Assembly: GCA_008711295.1 (NCBI GenBank)
Contig: VUYV01000036.1
Coordinates: 3,107,188 to 3,171,187, forward strand
Source of the DNA: Anarhynchus alexandrinus
Taxonomy: Eukaryota; Chordata; Aves; Charadriiformes; Charadriidae
Reading direction: 5' to 3'
Length of the DNA: 64,000 bases
This document shows positions 37,001 to 49,800 of this stretch, in pieces (within the stretch, counting starts at the first letter, position 1; every line of letters begins with the position of its first letter). Position numbers and translations under genes: made by a program. The notes beneath the pieces were generated by a model that saw only the letters and a list, made by a program, of their open reading frames with translations, ran no database searches and was not told the DNA's origin.

Positions 37001-40000
37001 GATAGAACCATAAGAACATAAATCAAATATTCATTTTCAATTAAAAAAAAAAGCAATCACTAATATACAAAGAAAATAAAGTTGCAAATCATTAAAAGAA
37101 ATACTTTAAGAGCCGTAACTGATTACAGAATTCATTAATAAAAGTCATCTTCAAAGTCAAGAGTTTAATGAGATCCAAAAACCACTTTAAATACACATGT
37201 GTCCCTTTTCAGGCTATAGCAGGATTTTATCCAACCAAGAACATTTTTAGAGCATCTTCAGCTGCAGCGAGGGGATTGACTCACAGGTACTGGCAGCCTC
37301 AGACTCTTCATCTAGTTTTGCCACTAGAAAATGGCTGAAAGCTGCACATAAACTCTGAATGCTACCTAATTCTTCTGCAGGAAGAATTTTGTTTTGAGGT
37401 CTGGGGTGTCACAGAAAAGTGCAAATGGCAGCACATACCACTGTTTAACCTTTTTTCCAGAAGATCACCTAAAGCATTTTAATCTAAAATTTAACTTCCA
37501 ATAAAGCAGAAGATCCTGAGTGAGACAAAATGGTATTCATGGAAACATCATTCTGTTTGTGAACACCCTCTCAATATTATATCAAAGTGGGTATTTTGAA
37601 TACATTCCAGCATAACAAAACCACAAATCAAGGGCAAACTGAGATTCAACATTCTGTTTGTTGAAAAAAATTGTGGTATAACTGAATTCTTATGTGAAGC
37701 AAGTAAATACACTGCTCTTGGAACTTAAGAGAATCTTCTCTCCAAAATATTTACTCAGCCCTGAAGAACAAAAATGCTCTGCAAGGAGTGAGAAAATCGC
37801 AGAAACTTTACTCAGTACTTAGTATGTTTCATTAAAGCAATTTCAATCCAGAACAACAGCATACACTTTATTACAGCTGGTTTAAATGTCTGTTGCACTG
37901 TTGAGGATGAAGTTAACTCCTAGCAGGTGGCACAGGAGTTACCTCACAGTCAAGGAGACTGAGAGCTGGTGAATAAGTACATTGACTTCCAGAGAGACTC
38001 TCAGTGTTGTCTTGGTGAAACTGAAAAGGGAATTTGGCAGAATTTGCTATTAATAGTATCCAGCAGAAGGCCAGATACTTAAACTTGAAAATTCCCATGT
38101 TTGTATTTTCAAAATAGTCTTAAAATCACAATGAAAACATATTTCCTAAGAGTACCAGGGTTGGAGGCTTGGACAATCTAAGAGTTATTGTAGATTGATC
38201 TACAGCTGCAGTAGGTAGCAGCTCAGGGACTTTCTTGATGGTATGTCTTCAAGCATGTGAAATGGGAAAATATTCAGAACAAGACATATCTGAGTTCTGT
38301 AAAAGCTGCCCAGTGAGTTTATTTCAGTTTCCAAAACAAAGCTAAGAAATTATATGATTAGTAATCAAAATCACCCGAATGATGAAAATTATTCAATCGT
38401 GAAGAGCATAGGATCGGATGAAATATTATGTCACGCAAAACTTTAGATAAGATGATTCAATGGCCAAGAAAAGACCACTGTGGTCACTGAAAATCAGTTA
38501 CCAAATACAAAAAGTTATCAGTCTGTGTGGAAACACAAATTTTCTGTTTGCCAGTAAGGAGATTTCTCAGTCTGCCATAGATATTATCTCAATGAGGGTG
38601 GCTGTTTGTGTGGACAGACAAGGAAAAATCTGTTAGTTACCATCACTGAAGCTTATTGAATTTAGGAGAGATCCTGCCTGCAACACAGTAGATAATGCAA
38701 CATAACCATGGGCTTATGAAATCATTAGCCAATGAATTAGTGCAAGAATGCAATATAAAGGTGAATGGCTTTTGTGTGGAAAAGATCTTCATCTCATGAT
38801 ACCGTTGAATAAATATGATAACTTTAAACTAACAGCAGTGAGAATAGAATGATTTTCATTAGTTTTCTGGTATCAACCGCACAAATACAACCACCTTCTT
38901 TCCAGAACAGCCATGTAGTACATGTTATAATATAGCACTTAATGACGTGGGGTAAGCTATTTTATAAAATCTTTTTCAATATGAAACAATCATCACCTTT
39001 TTAACTAATCATATATTTTGCCTTCTAAAAACATGAGAATCATCTGCAATGATGCTTAATGCAGCATATAGTGTGTGCTTCTCCGGCCCTGTGTCTGGGT
39101 TAACACCACACCCGTGGAAAATATTACATTCTAATGATTCCAGAGTTTGGTTTTACTCTGATGGGACTTTGAAAGCCATGTTAAACTGACCGACTGTGAT
39201 TTACAGCTAGTTTGTCTTCTGCCTGGAAAATGTACAAGTGAACCATTTAAAACAGTAGCTGTTTTCCTCATTCATCTGTTTTGGATCACACTAATCCTAG
39301 GTTTGGATGAACGATAACAAGAAGTTAATGTTTATGGTGTTCCCAAGTATTTATTAAGTATTACACAACTGTGGTGCCACAATGACATAAAACATTTCTG
39401 CTTATTAACAGGAATTGTCTTTACTGCAATCTGAATAGTAAATCACAAGAACACATTTTAAAATTTCTATGCAGTGAGAGCCACTGCTTCAGAGACTTTT
39501 GATTCATTAGAGAGATGATTAATTAATGTTCAGAAAGGAATAAATACAATACTTTTCAAATTACCATTTCAAAAGCAGTTTCAAGCGTGTTTGGATGCCT
39601 GTTTATCCTTCTACAGGATTTCCATGCAAGAGACAATAAGAAAAGCATTTTTGGTGTATCCATGACTGTTGTTTTACCGCAACCAGAGTAGAAGTCAGGA
39701 AAACATTATGAAAAAATAATTCTCTACTAGATAGTGAAACTACAAAGTACTTGAAGACCCAGATCTGGTGTGGGTGTATAGGGAAACCAGCTTTCATCTG
39801 ACTCTTCTGTGAAGCTCTTTTGTTCAAGCTGTATTGTATCAGAGTTAATTCTTTTTCCCTTACATGTATACCAGGAGGAAAATGCCTGTATTCTCAAGAG
39901 GTTATCTAGAAATTTCCTGGATCCTCCCTAGCATTTCCCTCCTTTCATCCAGTAAACATCTTAAGCTGAAGTATAGTCATTACACCCAAGGGCCTGCATT

Positions 40001-40768
40001 CACTTCTCTGCAACTGAGATGACATGTGCATCTTTTCAGAAAAGAATTTTTGATTTTATGAAGTGAGTGGGCTGTTCAGACAAAAATGTTGTCACTATAC
40101 AAAATACAAACTGTGTTTTAAACTCCTACAGGCCTAAACTATTGGCATTTGATTATTTGTGCTCTGCTATCTAGAGATGTCTCAGAAGAGTAAACTGGGA
40201 TCGACAGGTATTTTTCTGATCTCCTGCCCTACTACATTTCCCGAGGAAACTATATTGACATTCAGGCAAGGCCTGGGCTTGCAGCTAATTCAGGTTAGGT
40301 TCAGGAGCAATGAAATTGGCTTCAAGTTGTCACTTCTTGCAAGCCTCTAACCTGAGTAGAAAACACCCATTGTAGTTCTTGCATAGATGGCACCATCTTA
40401 GCTCAGAATTTGGGAACATGTCCCACGCCTGAAGCAGAGCCAACGGATCATGGCTTCTGCTCATCAGAGAGATTCCCAAATTCCAGTGTGCAGCCAGACA
40501 TCATATGATTTGCATGTTCACAACAGGAGTTGCAAAACCAACAAGATGTGTCTATAATGTACCATAATTCCTTTTTGAACCTTTGTAGAGAACTATATTA
40601 AAGCTTTGTATCTTTTAAGACTTTGTAGCTTGACTGAAGGACTGTTGCCCCTCTTTGAGAACACTTCACAGCAAAATTTCAGATTTCAAATTTAAATCTA
40701 CCAGGAGGGGTTGAAATATGTCAACATTTAAAGTCTGTTGGCAACGAAACAGTGCTAAGAGGATTGTA
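34068..40768. other. Unique AT-rich non-coding DNA
   Basis: About 6.7 kb with no recognisable gene, RNA or mobile element. There is an A-rich tract at about 36391-36412. Open frames do not exceed about 80 codons. Confidence 0.55.
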
Positions 40769-40964
40769 ACCTGTTACAGGTGAGTCTGCCAACCATCCAT
40801 GTACCTGTCATGGCTCCTGAGGCACCACTAGTCCTGACTGTCCCTGCTCGGCATCCCCCTGGGCTCCTCCCATCCTGCCCATGGCCCAGGACCCCATGTC
40901 AGCCTCCCAGGGCTATCAGCCCCTGCTGCAGTGACACTGCAGCAGGGCCGTTCTCCAGCCCCCC
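40769..40964. other. GC-rich segment left of the LTR
   Basis: G+C rises sharply here compared with the AT-rich DNA before 40769. The composition is like that of the DNA to the right of the LTR (42097-42490). The two together may be one pre-existing element or GC-rich locus split by the LTR insertion. I do not recognise its family. It opens with the near-palindrome ACCTGTTACAGGT. Confidence 0.45.
40921..40947. repeat. Perfect 27-bp palindrome (13-bp arms, 1-base centre)
   Basis: The arms CCCTGCTGCAGTG and CACTGCAGCAGGG are exact reverse complements around a single A. It lies 17 bases from the LTR 5' end. It can form a stable hairpin or act as a dyad site; no function is implied by sequence alone. 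Confidence 0.95.
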
Positions 40965-41296
40965 TGTATTGGGTTTCAATGGCAATTCAATGGTTTCAGT
41001 AGTGGGAGGGCCACAGGGGTGGCTTCTGTGAGGAGATTCCAGAAGCTGTCCCCATGTCCAATAGAGCCAATGCCAGCTGGCTCCAAGATGGACCCACTGC
41101 TGGAGAAGGCTGAGCCCATCAGCAACAGTGGCAGCGCCTCTGAGATAAGACGGGGGCGGGGGGAGAGGGGGAACCAAGCCCTGTGCGGCAGCAGCAAGAG
41201 AGAGAAGTGAGAATATGTGAGAACAACTCTGGAGACACCAAGGTCAGTGAAGAAGACGGAGGAGGAAGAGGAGATCCAGGTGCTGGAGCAGGGATT

Positions 41297-41700
41297 CCCC
41301 TGCAGCCTGTGGTGAAGACCATGGTGAGGCAGGCTGTCCCCCTACAGCCCATGGAGGTTAATGGTGGAGCAGATATCCACCTGCAGCCCATGGAGGATTC
41401 CACACCAGAGCAGAGCCTCCCAAAGGAGGCTGTGATCCAATAGGAAGACTGTGCTGGAGCAGGCTCCTGACAGGACCTGTGGAGAGAGAAGCCCACACTG
41501 GAGCAGGTTTGCTGGTAGGACTTGTGACCCCATGGGGAACCCACACTGGAGCAGTCTGGTCCTGAAGGGCTGCACCCTATGGAAAGGACCCACACTCAAG
41601 CAGTTTGCAAAGAACTGCAACCCATGGGAAGGACTCACATAGGAGAAGTTCATGGAGGACTGTCTCCCATGGGAGGGACCCCATGCTGGAGCAGGGGAAG
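41297..41700 (+). repeat. Modular repeats inside the LTR
   Basis: Variants of CCCATGG followed by GGA, ACCCACACTGGAGCAG and CTGCA recur roughly every 40-60 bases, about eight times. This looks like internal amplification of a short unit in the LTR ancestor. Its low stop content creates the long spurious frames here (up to 158 codons, minus strand). Confidence 0.75.
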
Positions 41701-41908
41701 AGTGTGAGGGGTCCTCCCTCTGAGGAGAAAGGTACAGCAGAGACAACATGTGATGAACTGACCACAACCCCCATTCCCTACACCGCTGGGCAGGAGGAGG
41801 TAGAGAAATGAGGAGTGAAGCTGAGCCCAGGAAGAAAGGAGGGGCGGTGGGAAGGTGTTTTAAGATTTAGTTTTTATTTCTCATTATCCTACTCTGATTT
41901 GATTGGTA

Positions 41909-41914
41909 ATAAAT
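41909..41914 (+). promoter_or_regulatory. LTR polyadenylation signal
   Basis: AATAAA lies in an AT-rich stretch (about 41860-41930) within an otherwise GC-rich LTR, the usual place for the R-region poly(A) signal. It gives the LTR + orientation. Confidence 0.7.
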
Positions 41915-42096
41915 TAAATTAATTTCCCCAAGTCGAGTCTGTTTTGCCCGTGATGGTAATTCCTGAATGATCTCCCTGTCCTTATCTTGACCCATAAGCC
42001 TTTTGTTGTATTTTCTCTCCCTTGTCCAGCTGAGGAGGGGAGTGACAGAGTGGTTTGGGTGGGCACCGGGTGTCCAGCCATGGCCAACCCACCACA

Positions 42097-42490
42097 ACCC
42101 CACAGCCCTGCCCAGCCCAGCCATGGGCCCCATCAAGCCCAGCCCACCTGTGGGCCCATGTCCCAGCCTGGCCTCAGCCTGTCCCCAGGTTGGTGCCTGA
42201 TGCCCGGGGCTGGGGCTGCCCCCAGTGCCCCCTGCCCTGCCCATGCCAGGAAAGCCCTGCTCCCAGTCCCACAGGGAGCCATGGACCCACCCTGCACCCA
42301 GCCATTCCCCAGGTCCAGCCAGCAGCCAGGCTGAACACACCTTCCCAATAGGTCCCCCAAAAAACCCCTACATGGGTAATACATACACACAGACCTTGGG
42401 CCTGGGGTGCCCCTGGGAGGGGCTGCACCAGCAGCTCACGTCTCTGAGAGGGTTATTGGTGTTCCCCTGCCCACTGTTGTGACTGGAGGT
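42097..42490. other. GC-rich segment right of the LTR
   Basis: A C-rich stretch with repeated CAGCCC, CCCAGCC and CCATGG words follows the LTR and returns to AT-rich DNA at about 42490. No primer-binding site follows the LTR directly. This argues that it is host flank rather than proviral internal sequence. The many overlapping frames reflect low stop density. Confidence 0.5.
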
Positions 42491-43164
42491 GGGAACCTTT
42501 TATCACATCACCTAACATACAGTAAAGACTTTCTTTTTGTTGTTCCTATTCTCAAAAATTAGCACAATCAATAGGGAAAAGCAGACCAAAGCATCACACC
42601 CCAAAATTTAAAATTTCACAGATGTTTTAGATGCTTTAAATTGAGCTGACTTGCATAGAATATGTCCCCAATGCTTCTGCTTATCAGAAGCCCCTTTATC
42701 TCATTGTGTATTTATTCTTATACCATTTTTACAGCACTTTGTGCAATGTACCAGGTTGCTAATTAGTTATTGCAAAAAGCTAGAACTATAATTTCTTTAA
42801 TTCTTAACTCTATTAAAAAAATTAGTTCATTTTACTTTATGCAACTAGTTCTTCAGCACCATGGCTATTTTTAGTTCATTATGGTTTCAGCATTAAGTAA
42901 TGTGTTTTTTTAATATTTCTTCCATTCCCTCTTCTTTCATGGCATTTAACAGTTATGTTCCAAGTTTTTGATAAACCGAGGAAATCCATTTAAATTAGCA
43001 GGATATTTACTCCATGTGTGAATATCTTTTCTCCAGGATGCATAAAATGTGAGGTAATAGTTCTACTCATATTTTACCTCACTCAACAAAAGCATGTTTA
43101 AGGAACACGATTACAGAGCACTTTGATCGAATACAGACGTGCTGTGTGTCCATGTCCTAGACAT
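42491..43164. other. Unique AT-rich non-coding DNA
   Basis: No recognisable feature. Confidence 0.6.
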
Positions 43165-43256
43165 GGTACAGGGCTTTAGGTGGCCCTGCTTGAGCAGGAT
43201 GGGTGAACAAGATGACCTTCAGAGGTCCCCGCCAACCTCAACCATTCTGTGATTCT
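43165..43256 (+). mobile_element. CR1 3' end, short
   Basis: The words TTAGGTGGCCCTGCTTGAGC, AAGATGACCTTCAGAGGTCC, CCAACCTCAACC and terminal ATTCTGTGATTCT match the 3' end of a CR1 subfamily on the + strand. About 90 bases remain. It is 5'-truncated with an approximate left boundary. Confidence 0.93.
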
Positions 43257-46200
43257 TCCCGTGCCTGTGTAGAAGGATTTCTTTGCCAGTAGCAAGACTT
43301 CCAAAAGTTGTAGTTTAGTTTGCTAAATTCATAGAAAGTGTACATGTTATTCATATTATTTTCTAGGTATGATAGTTTTAGAATACACCTACTTTTCCAT
43401 GTTGTTTGAGCTCCCTATGGCATCCAGTCCCCAAATTTAGAAGTCAGGAAAGGGGGTTTTGGGTTTGCTTGTGGGGTTTGTTTCTTTGGGCTGTTCTCAG
43501 AGAAGCACAGAGCTCATTAACTCCAAGGGTTGTGAAGGCCATGGAAACGATACAGTTCCAGCAAGTACGGAATATCACACAGCGTTACAGAATGAATGAT
43601 CACAAGCAGAACAAGCCATAACTCACCAAAGAGCTTCATCCTGCAAGATCTCCTCCCCCACTTGCCTGGTATTAGAGAATAGTTAGAAGAAAGAGTTATG
43701 TGAGTAGGATCCAGCACCCTACCCCTCCATAAAGAGTTTTCATACTTCAGGATCAACTGTATGTCTCAGTATACAGTTGTGGTTGTGAATGATCTTTTCC
43801 TAGGTACAGTTTGAGTTTAGAATATAATTAAGGTTAAAGTAGTTAACACTAGTGCTGACAGCTGAGGCAGACAAATCTCTTGTGCATGGGCAGAGAAAGA
43901 GGAGATGGTCACATAAAACCGTTTTTGTACTTGGCCCTCTGAACATTGCTCACATGTGGATAGCTACATTTTCTAATGCAACATTCTTCTGTTGTTTCAG
44001 TGCAATAATCCACACATGCAATTCACATCACAGACACTGTATAGTTCTTTAAAAGTTTGATCTTTGACATGAAATCATGGATGAGTTTGTGCTCTCAGAT
44101 AACTCGATCCTTCAGATGAACTGTACAACAGTAAACAAAGAAGCGGGAGGGATCACAGGCCTGTGGGGCTAATTGGACTGGGGGATGAAATTCCATATAC
44201 ACCCAGAAAAATGTATAACCAAAAATGTTATAGAAACAATGGTGTTTCAACAGATATTCCACTGATCTATATAAAATGGCTTTTCCACTAGATATTTAAT
44301 TTATTACATGGTGATTATACAGTAGACTTTAGTCATGTAAAACTGCTTTGCTTATGGTTTCCTTTAAAACTTAGAACCAACAATTCTTTTGGTCCAGATC
44401 CCATGGTGCAAAATTCAATTGGGCTTGAGTGAATAGTTTTGAGTGAGAGCTATCTTTAGAAAAGCCTATTGCAGTTCATGTGTCTACTAATTCTGAGATG
44501 TTATATATCAAAATATTTCTAAAAAGCATTTTAAAGATGTATTTCTAAAGATTTCTTTAAACATTGGTGGTACATCCAAAATTATTGTACAGGAAGCTAT
44601 TCAATTACTCAGATAGACATGCCAGAATGTCTTTGTGATTTTGGACACAATAAGCAATGGACAATAAACATCTCCTTTTATTTTTAAAGTGAAATACTGT
44701 TGAAAGGTTTTCATTTTTCTTGAACATTTCCACTAATGTGTATTGATTATTATTTATAACTTCATATTTTTGTAGTGAAATATATACATTAAGGTAAAAA
44801 GTAATTAGTCTCAACACAGAAAATACAGTTATGTCTTGTAATACGTCTTCTTAACTTTATTTCTCTGTGAGAGTCAAGACTGGGACCCAAACTAGAAGTA
44901 TACTGAGAAAAGCAGCACTCCTCTAGCTGGGGAAACAAGCCAAGACCAAAGTATACAGTAGAGGAGTTAAATAGGAAAATGAGAGCCTAGAAAGAGACCT
45001 AACAGCAAGCAGGGTTCATGTTACATGTGAGTGTGCATTGTGTGATCTTTTTACAAAAAGTTGACATGCCAAACAGGTATCAGGGTCCACAAGTGAACAG
45101 GAGCCAGAATTTTTTAAGTCCTTGATAGGTGAAAACCCATGGCTGTGAAATAGGAATTATAGGCAGGCCTAAATATCTTTCTGGATCTTGGACTCACTGT
45201 AGAAAAATATTCTGGCATGGTATTTACAAGTAAAAAAATGTGTGTGTCCTTTTTGCGTATTTTTATATTTAATATCCTGATATTAAATGTAAGTTGCAAT
45301 AGATGACATTCAATTCAAACAACCTTGAGACAATATAAAACTAGCATGTCTTTTTCTTACAGTTAATCAGCTGGAACTATACTAATTACAAGGACTAAAG
45401 CTTTTATATTCTTTCTTCGAGGTACTTAAAGAAAAACTGGCTGTAGAAGAGCTGAAATAATTTAACTCATTAAAATGCACATTTGCATTCAGTATAACAT
45501 GCAGTGTGTGAAATAAACAGATGTCAAATATAGGAAGGGTAGTGACATGACCATATACATCCTGGCAAATGTTTAGAAATACATTTCCAAAAATACAGTG
45601 GTAAATTTCAGAAAGCTGAAGGATCTAAATTTTCATTTCTAAAAAAGATGGGCTCTAATTAAAACCAAAATAATTCTTTTGCTTTTGAAGATTTGTCTGA
45701 CATTAAATTCATTCATCACTGACTTAAGTACAAAGTATCAAATTAAGGGAAGCTGTTTCTAGTGCTCCCAAATGATGGAATTCTGCTGCACACAGAAAGT
45801 TTCAATGTTAAAGAAACTGTTGATTTAATAGATGGGGTTTTTTTTCTTTTGCTGGGAGGATTAAGGGTTGGAAAGGCATGGACAATGCCTTACGTTTCAC
45901 AAATCTCTGTTAGGATTCTGTCAAGGAAAATCCCAAAAGAAAGACACAGATGAGGAGTGTTGAAATTAGAATTTCTTCTTCGAGCGCATACGCTTTGGTC
46001 ATCATTAACCTATTGCTTCCCACTTTTCACATTGATGGAAATCTCCAGTTTTGTGATGCCACAGCCCCTTGATAGCATGAGCTCCGGCAGAGACCTTCCG
46101 TTCCATTTCATTGACATGGTAATAGATGCCCAATGGTTCATGCAGTACAACTTTTTCAGTCCAACTGTTGAGGAAGTTGTCCAATTTTCTTAACACCTTA

Positions 46201-46429
46201 GCAATGCATCGACATAACTACAGTTTCCCGTATAATCTTAATTTGTTTTTGGCTGATAGACTCTGAAAGTACTTCCTCCTTGTTACAGCAAACACTCTAG
46301 CTGTAATCCTCCCTTTATAAATAATGTGATGGTATGCAACGTTCCCCAATTGCATCTTTCTTCATTTCACTGTCCTAATTCTGAGCTCCTCACCACAGTT
46401 TAATTATCTGTTTAAATTGACTTTGTGCA
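43257..46429. other. Unique AT-rich non-coding DNA
   Basis: No gene, RNA or mobile element is recognisable. Open frames are all below 85 codons. Confidence 0.55.
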
Positions 46430-46850
46430 GCTAATTGTCCAATGTGTACCGTGTACCCAGACCAGCATAGCCAAGCCTGCAAGAGCATTGTTTTGATGGC
46501 CAAAAATTTGGCAAGGCTTTAAGACATCAACCCAGAGCTTATCCAGATTCTTACACCACCAAGAACAGGACAGGAAGACCTTCCATATGGAGTTGACCAA
46601 AAGGCTTGGTGTGATGATTACACACTGATTTTTGCAGGCATTCAGCAAGAACAGTGAGGACAGTTGTGTGGTACACATACAGCTTTGTTTGTAACCTGAT
46701 AAATTTTTCATTCCAGATACAACGATTCAATCTCTGTGAAGCTGCTCTGGTGTTTGCTGGCCTCTTCATGACATGGCTCTCAGTCACAGGGGTCAGATAC
46801 AGTTTGCTGCCAAGGTAACAGCAGTTTTCTATAGATTTTGGCGTGCATTG
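46430..46850 (-). pseudogene. Decayed LINE reverse-transcriptase C-terminal region, non-CR1 type
   Basis: Minus-strand translation shows, in order and spacing, a pattern common at the C-terminal end of many LINE ORF2 proteins. First is a CYLGS motif at about 46806-46820, then an arginine/alanine-rich helix ending in SQRLN, then CIWNEK. Next comes TKLYVYHTTVLTVL at 46651-46690, matching the TKLxVYxxxVLxxLLYGxETW block. An HTKPFGQLHMEGL segment at about 46585 matches the H..xLxxFHxRCLR block. A DVLK motif at about 46516-46531 matches the xEVL block. The LYGCETW core is destroyed and at least one frame change lies after TVL. No upstream polymerase motifs, CR1 words or 3' tail could be found. This clade of LINE is not CR1, but I cannot name the family. 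It is a fossil with no intact ORF. Confidence 0.7.
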
Positions 46851-49800
46851 TCAATGCTGCTTGGGCAGAAATTCCATTATGGGAAAGACTGAACTAAAGG
46901 GTTGGTGTTTTTTTTAAATGCTGCCCAGGCTGAACTACTTGGCAGCATTATTAACACAATCAGGAAAGTGCTCTTTAAAGGAGTGTGGTCACTAGGATGG
47001 CCAATGGCAGATCACCAAAGGCAAAGTTTGTAGGGACACATAGTATCATTAAACAAATTGATATGGTTTCCTGCTAGATGTTCAACAGGAAGTAACACAA
47101 TTGAAACTAAATATAGAACCATAGATAAAATTTAATTAAGCAGCTTGACAACTTGAAAAAAAATTGGATATGGAGAAGAAAAGACATCATGTCACTAACC
47201 CTTGTTGGATGAACAGAAAAAGAGCTTAACATGCTTTCAAATGTAGGATGATCATGAAAATTAGAAGGGGCCTAAAACCTATGTCTTGAGGAGGTTCAGT
47301 TGTTTTTATCACTTATGTAGGAGGTTATAAAAAAAAAATTGATGGAAGAAGAATGTTGGTCACTGAGTTTATGGTGGAAGTTGCTAAGGAAATCCAGGTT
47401 TTCAGTATTAAAGAAATCCAGAATCACAATTAGAGCTGTTTTCTTAGGTGCATGATATGTAAATTCCCAGATTTATTTTTCCTCAATTTTGCAATAAATA
47501 AGGCAGAGATAAATTTCTCTTTATTTCCTACATCTCATAAAAATAAACCAGGTTGAATACAACCTAAAATAGCTACATACAGTAGAGGAGATCTAGATAT
47601 TTTACAGTATCCAAGGTAATGTGTTCTTATGTTCTATGTAAAAAAATGTATTTCTTAGCATTGGAATTTATTTTTATATGTAATACTATTTCATTTGTTG
47701 ACACTTTTTATCTTCCAAGAAGATATGAAATACAATAGATGCTGACAATATAGTACTTTTATTTCATATTCAGGAACTATATGAAGGTGTTAATAGATAT
47801 CGTAGTCAAGTTAGTAACTGAGAAGAAATGTAATTTAACTTAGAAATTGGGGTTATTTGCATATCAGTCACATGTAAACATAATGCAAGTGCATACCTAT
47901 ATATGCCAATAAGTAAAAGATATTTCAAGAAAACTGTTAAACCTGTATCCCACATTCTTTTAACATAGTCATGTTACACAAAAGTGCTTAACCTTTGTTT
48001 CACTTATTGTAGTACTGCAGTAAAAGCAAGTAACACCTTAATGAAAATTCCTCTTTGATAGACACTCAAGGATAGATATTAAAGGAATTAAGAAAGTCTT
48101 TCTGAAATTATATAGAAAGTAGAATAGAAAAAAAAATTCTTTTAAAGCATAAAGCAATGTGCCATTTGACAGAAGCTACATCAATATTAAAATATGAACT
48201 CAGCTGTTTCAGACTTGATGAAAAAAAAACTACAAAGGACCTTCTCTCCAGAACAGGTAATGAATAACTTCTAAATTCATTTGATAAATTATCAGAATTA
48301 TAGTGAATAACATAATACCCTGCATGATAAGCATAATATTTTACAACCAAACCTGAAGCTACAGTAAATCATGGTCATGCACAATGACTGCAGCTTTTCC
48401 AGTTCCTGTGCCTTTAGTCTTAATGTATCCCAGATTTAGTTGTTTTTATTGGCTCTTGTTGTTCAAGTATGTAACCAGCTCTGAACTTGAATGTCAAAAT
48501 ACAAAGAAAAGTGTATGGAGCCCCCTTACAATAATCTGGCACTGAAAATATAGGAAAAACCTTCAAAACTCAGTATTTTCCTTCTGTAAGGTCTCCTTAA
48601 AGTCATACTGAACTGAAAAATACCAGGCTTTTGCCATATGCACTAGGTGACTCCTTTGTCATTGGGGTGAAACTTGGTAAATATTGGGTAAAGTAAGATG
48701 GCAGTCAATAATTAAGATGAAAAAACAGTATACAGTGATCTGTACACTGTGACAGTGATTGTCCTGCAGACGATTTTTGATCTTAAAGTGTATATAAAAT
48801 TCTAAGTAGACACCATCTGCAGTCCTATGTTATACTAAAAGTATAACTCATTAACTTTTGCCTGTTATCTGTCCTATGCTTAATAGTATCTCACCTATGT
48901 GTGTACCTCTACTACTTCTGTTGGATGCTAAGAACAATCTTTGAATACAGTGTAGATCTACAATTTTTCCAGAGGCAATGTCACCTAAACACCACAAGTT
49001 TACAGCATTATCAATAAAAAGCAAAATATATACTTATAAGTTTAGGGATACAAATATATACCTATATATTTATGTATACTTATTTGCATAAAAAATACAT
49101 TTATAAATGTATATATTCTCCATGATTCCTTTTCCTGACTGTGAAAACATTATCTTCTGTCACGTCTGAATAGTGTCTAGTTTCAGCTTTTGACCAACAC
49201 TAGTTCAATAGTGAGTGCTAAATTTTGAAAGTAAATATAATCTTTTTTCTGTATGTGAGACTTAGTGTAAATTTATATTAACAATTAAGAATCTATTAAG
49301 GCATTTACTAGCATTTGCCTACACAGTAGATCCAGTACAGCTTGGTTTTCTTTTCCTCTTAGGTTCATGAGTCATGTATCATTTTTTGCAAGAGATTCCT
49401 GCTGAACTTTTCAACCTTGCCCTGGATAAACTAAATATGTTGAATTTTTCTGGTCAGTCACTTTTTCAGTCAGGCTTTCAAAAACCTCCAACTCTTTTCT
49501 AAACGTTGTCAATTTTAATAGACTTCTTGAAAGAAGTGATTTAAACATCTCAGTAGCTTTCTCACTTACTTCCAGGGATGCACCAAACTCATATTTCTTC
49601 CCAATATCCCCCTGAATTTACATCCAAGTTTTGTGGTCACTCTTATCCATACACTGAAATGTTTATTTTCGTACAATATTAATAATAAATATGCTTGGCA
49701 TGCTTCTTTCATGTTGTCATATACTGATGAGTAGGTTTGAAACTGAATAATCATCCTGGCTCAGGGTGAAAGCTGAAAGCTGAAATCTGTCAGGTTCTCT

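Larger units (their letters stand above)
40965..42096 (+). mobile_element. Solo LTR of an avian endogenous retrovirus
   Basis: The element starts TGTATTGGGTTT and ends CCCACCACA, giving the TG...CA termini of a retroviral LTR and a length of about 1.13 kb. It contains a GC box (GGGGGCGGGG, about 41152), a run of related CCCATGG / CACACTGGAGCAG modules, a polyadenylation signal AATAAA at 41909 and a U5-like part of about 170 bases. The sequence closely resembles, from memory, an LTR family common in bird genomes, probably ERVL-type. I give no family name with confidence. No gag, pol or env and no second LTR occur in the window. Flanking pentamers are CCCCC and ACCCC, so a target-site duplication is possible but imperfect. 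Positions that I recall as CpG in relatives mostly read TpG or CpA here, suggesting age. Confidence 0.88.

Noticed and set aside
41119..41767. Open frames of 158 and 141 codons on the minus strand
   Set aside because: They lie entirely inside the LTR modules, on the strand opposite to LTR transcription. They reflect GC-rich repeats with few stops.
42191..42207. TGGTGCCTGATGCCCGG as a retroviral primer-binding site
   Set aside because: It lies about 95 bases beyond the LTR end instead of immediately after it, and no internal retroviral sequence follows.
41867..42482. Several overlapping frames of 65-157 codons on both strands
   Set aside because: They are proline-, glycine- and alanine-rich from C-rich low-stop sequence. 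No domain, start context or splice structure is present.
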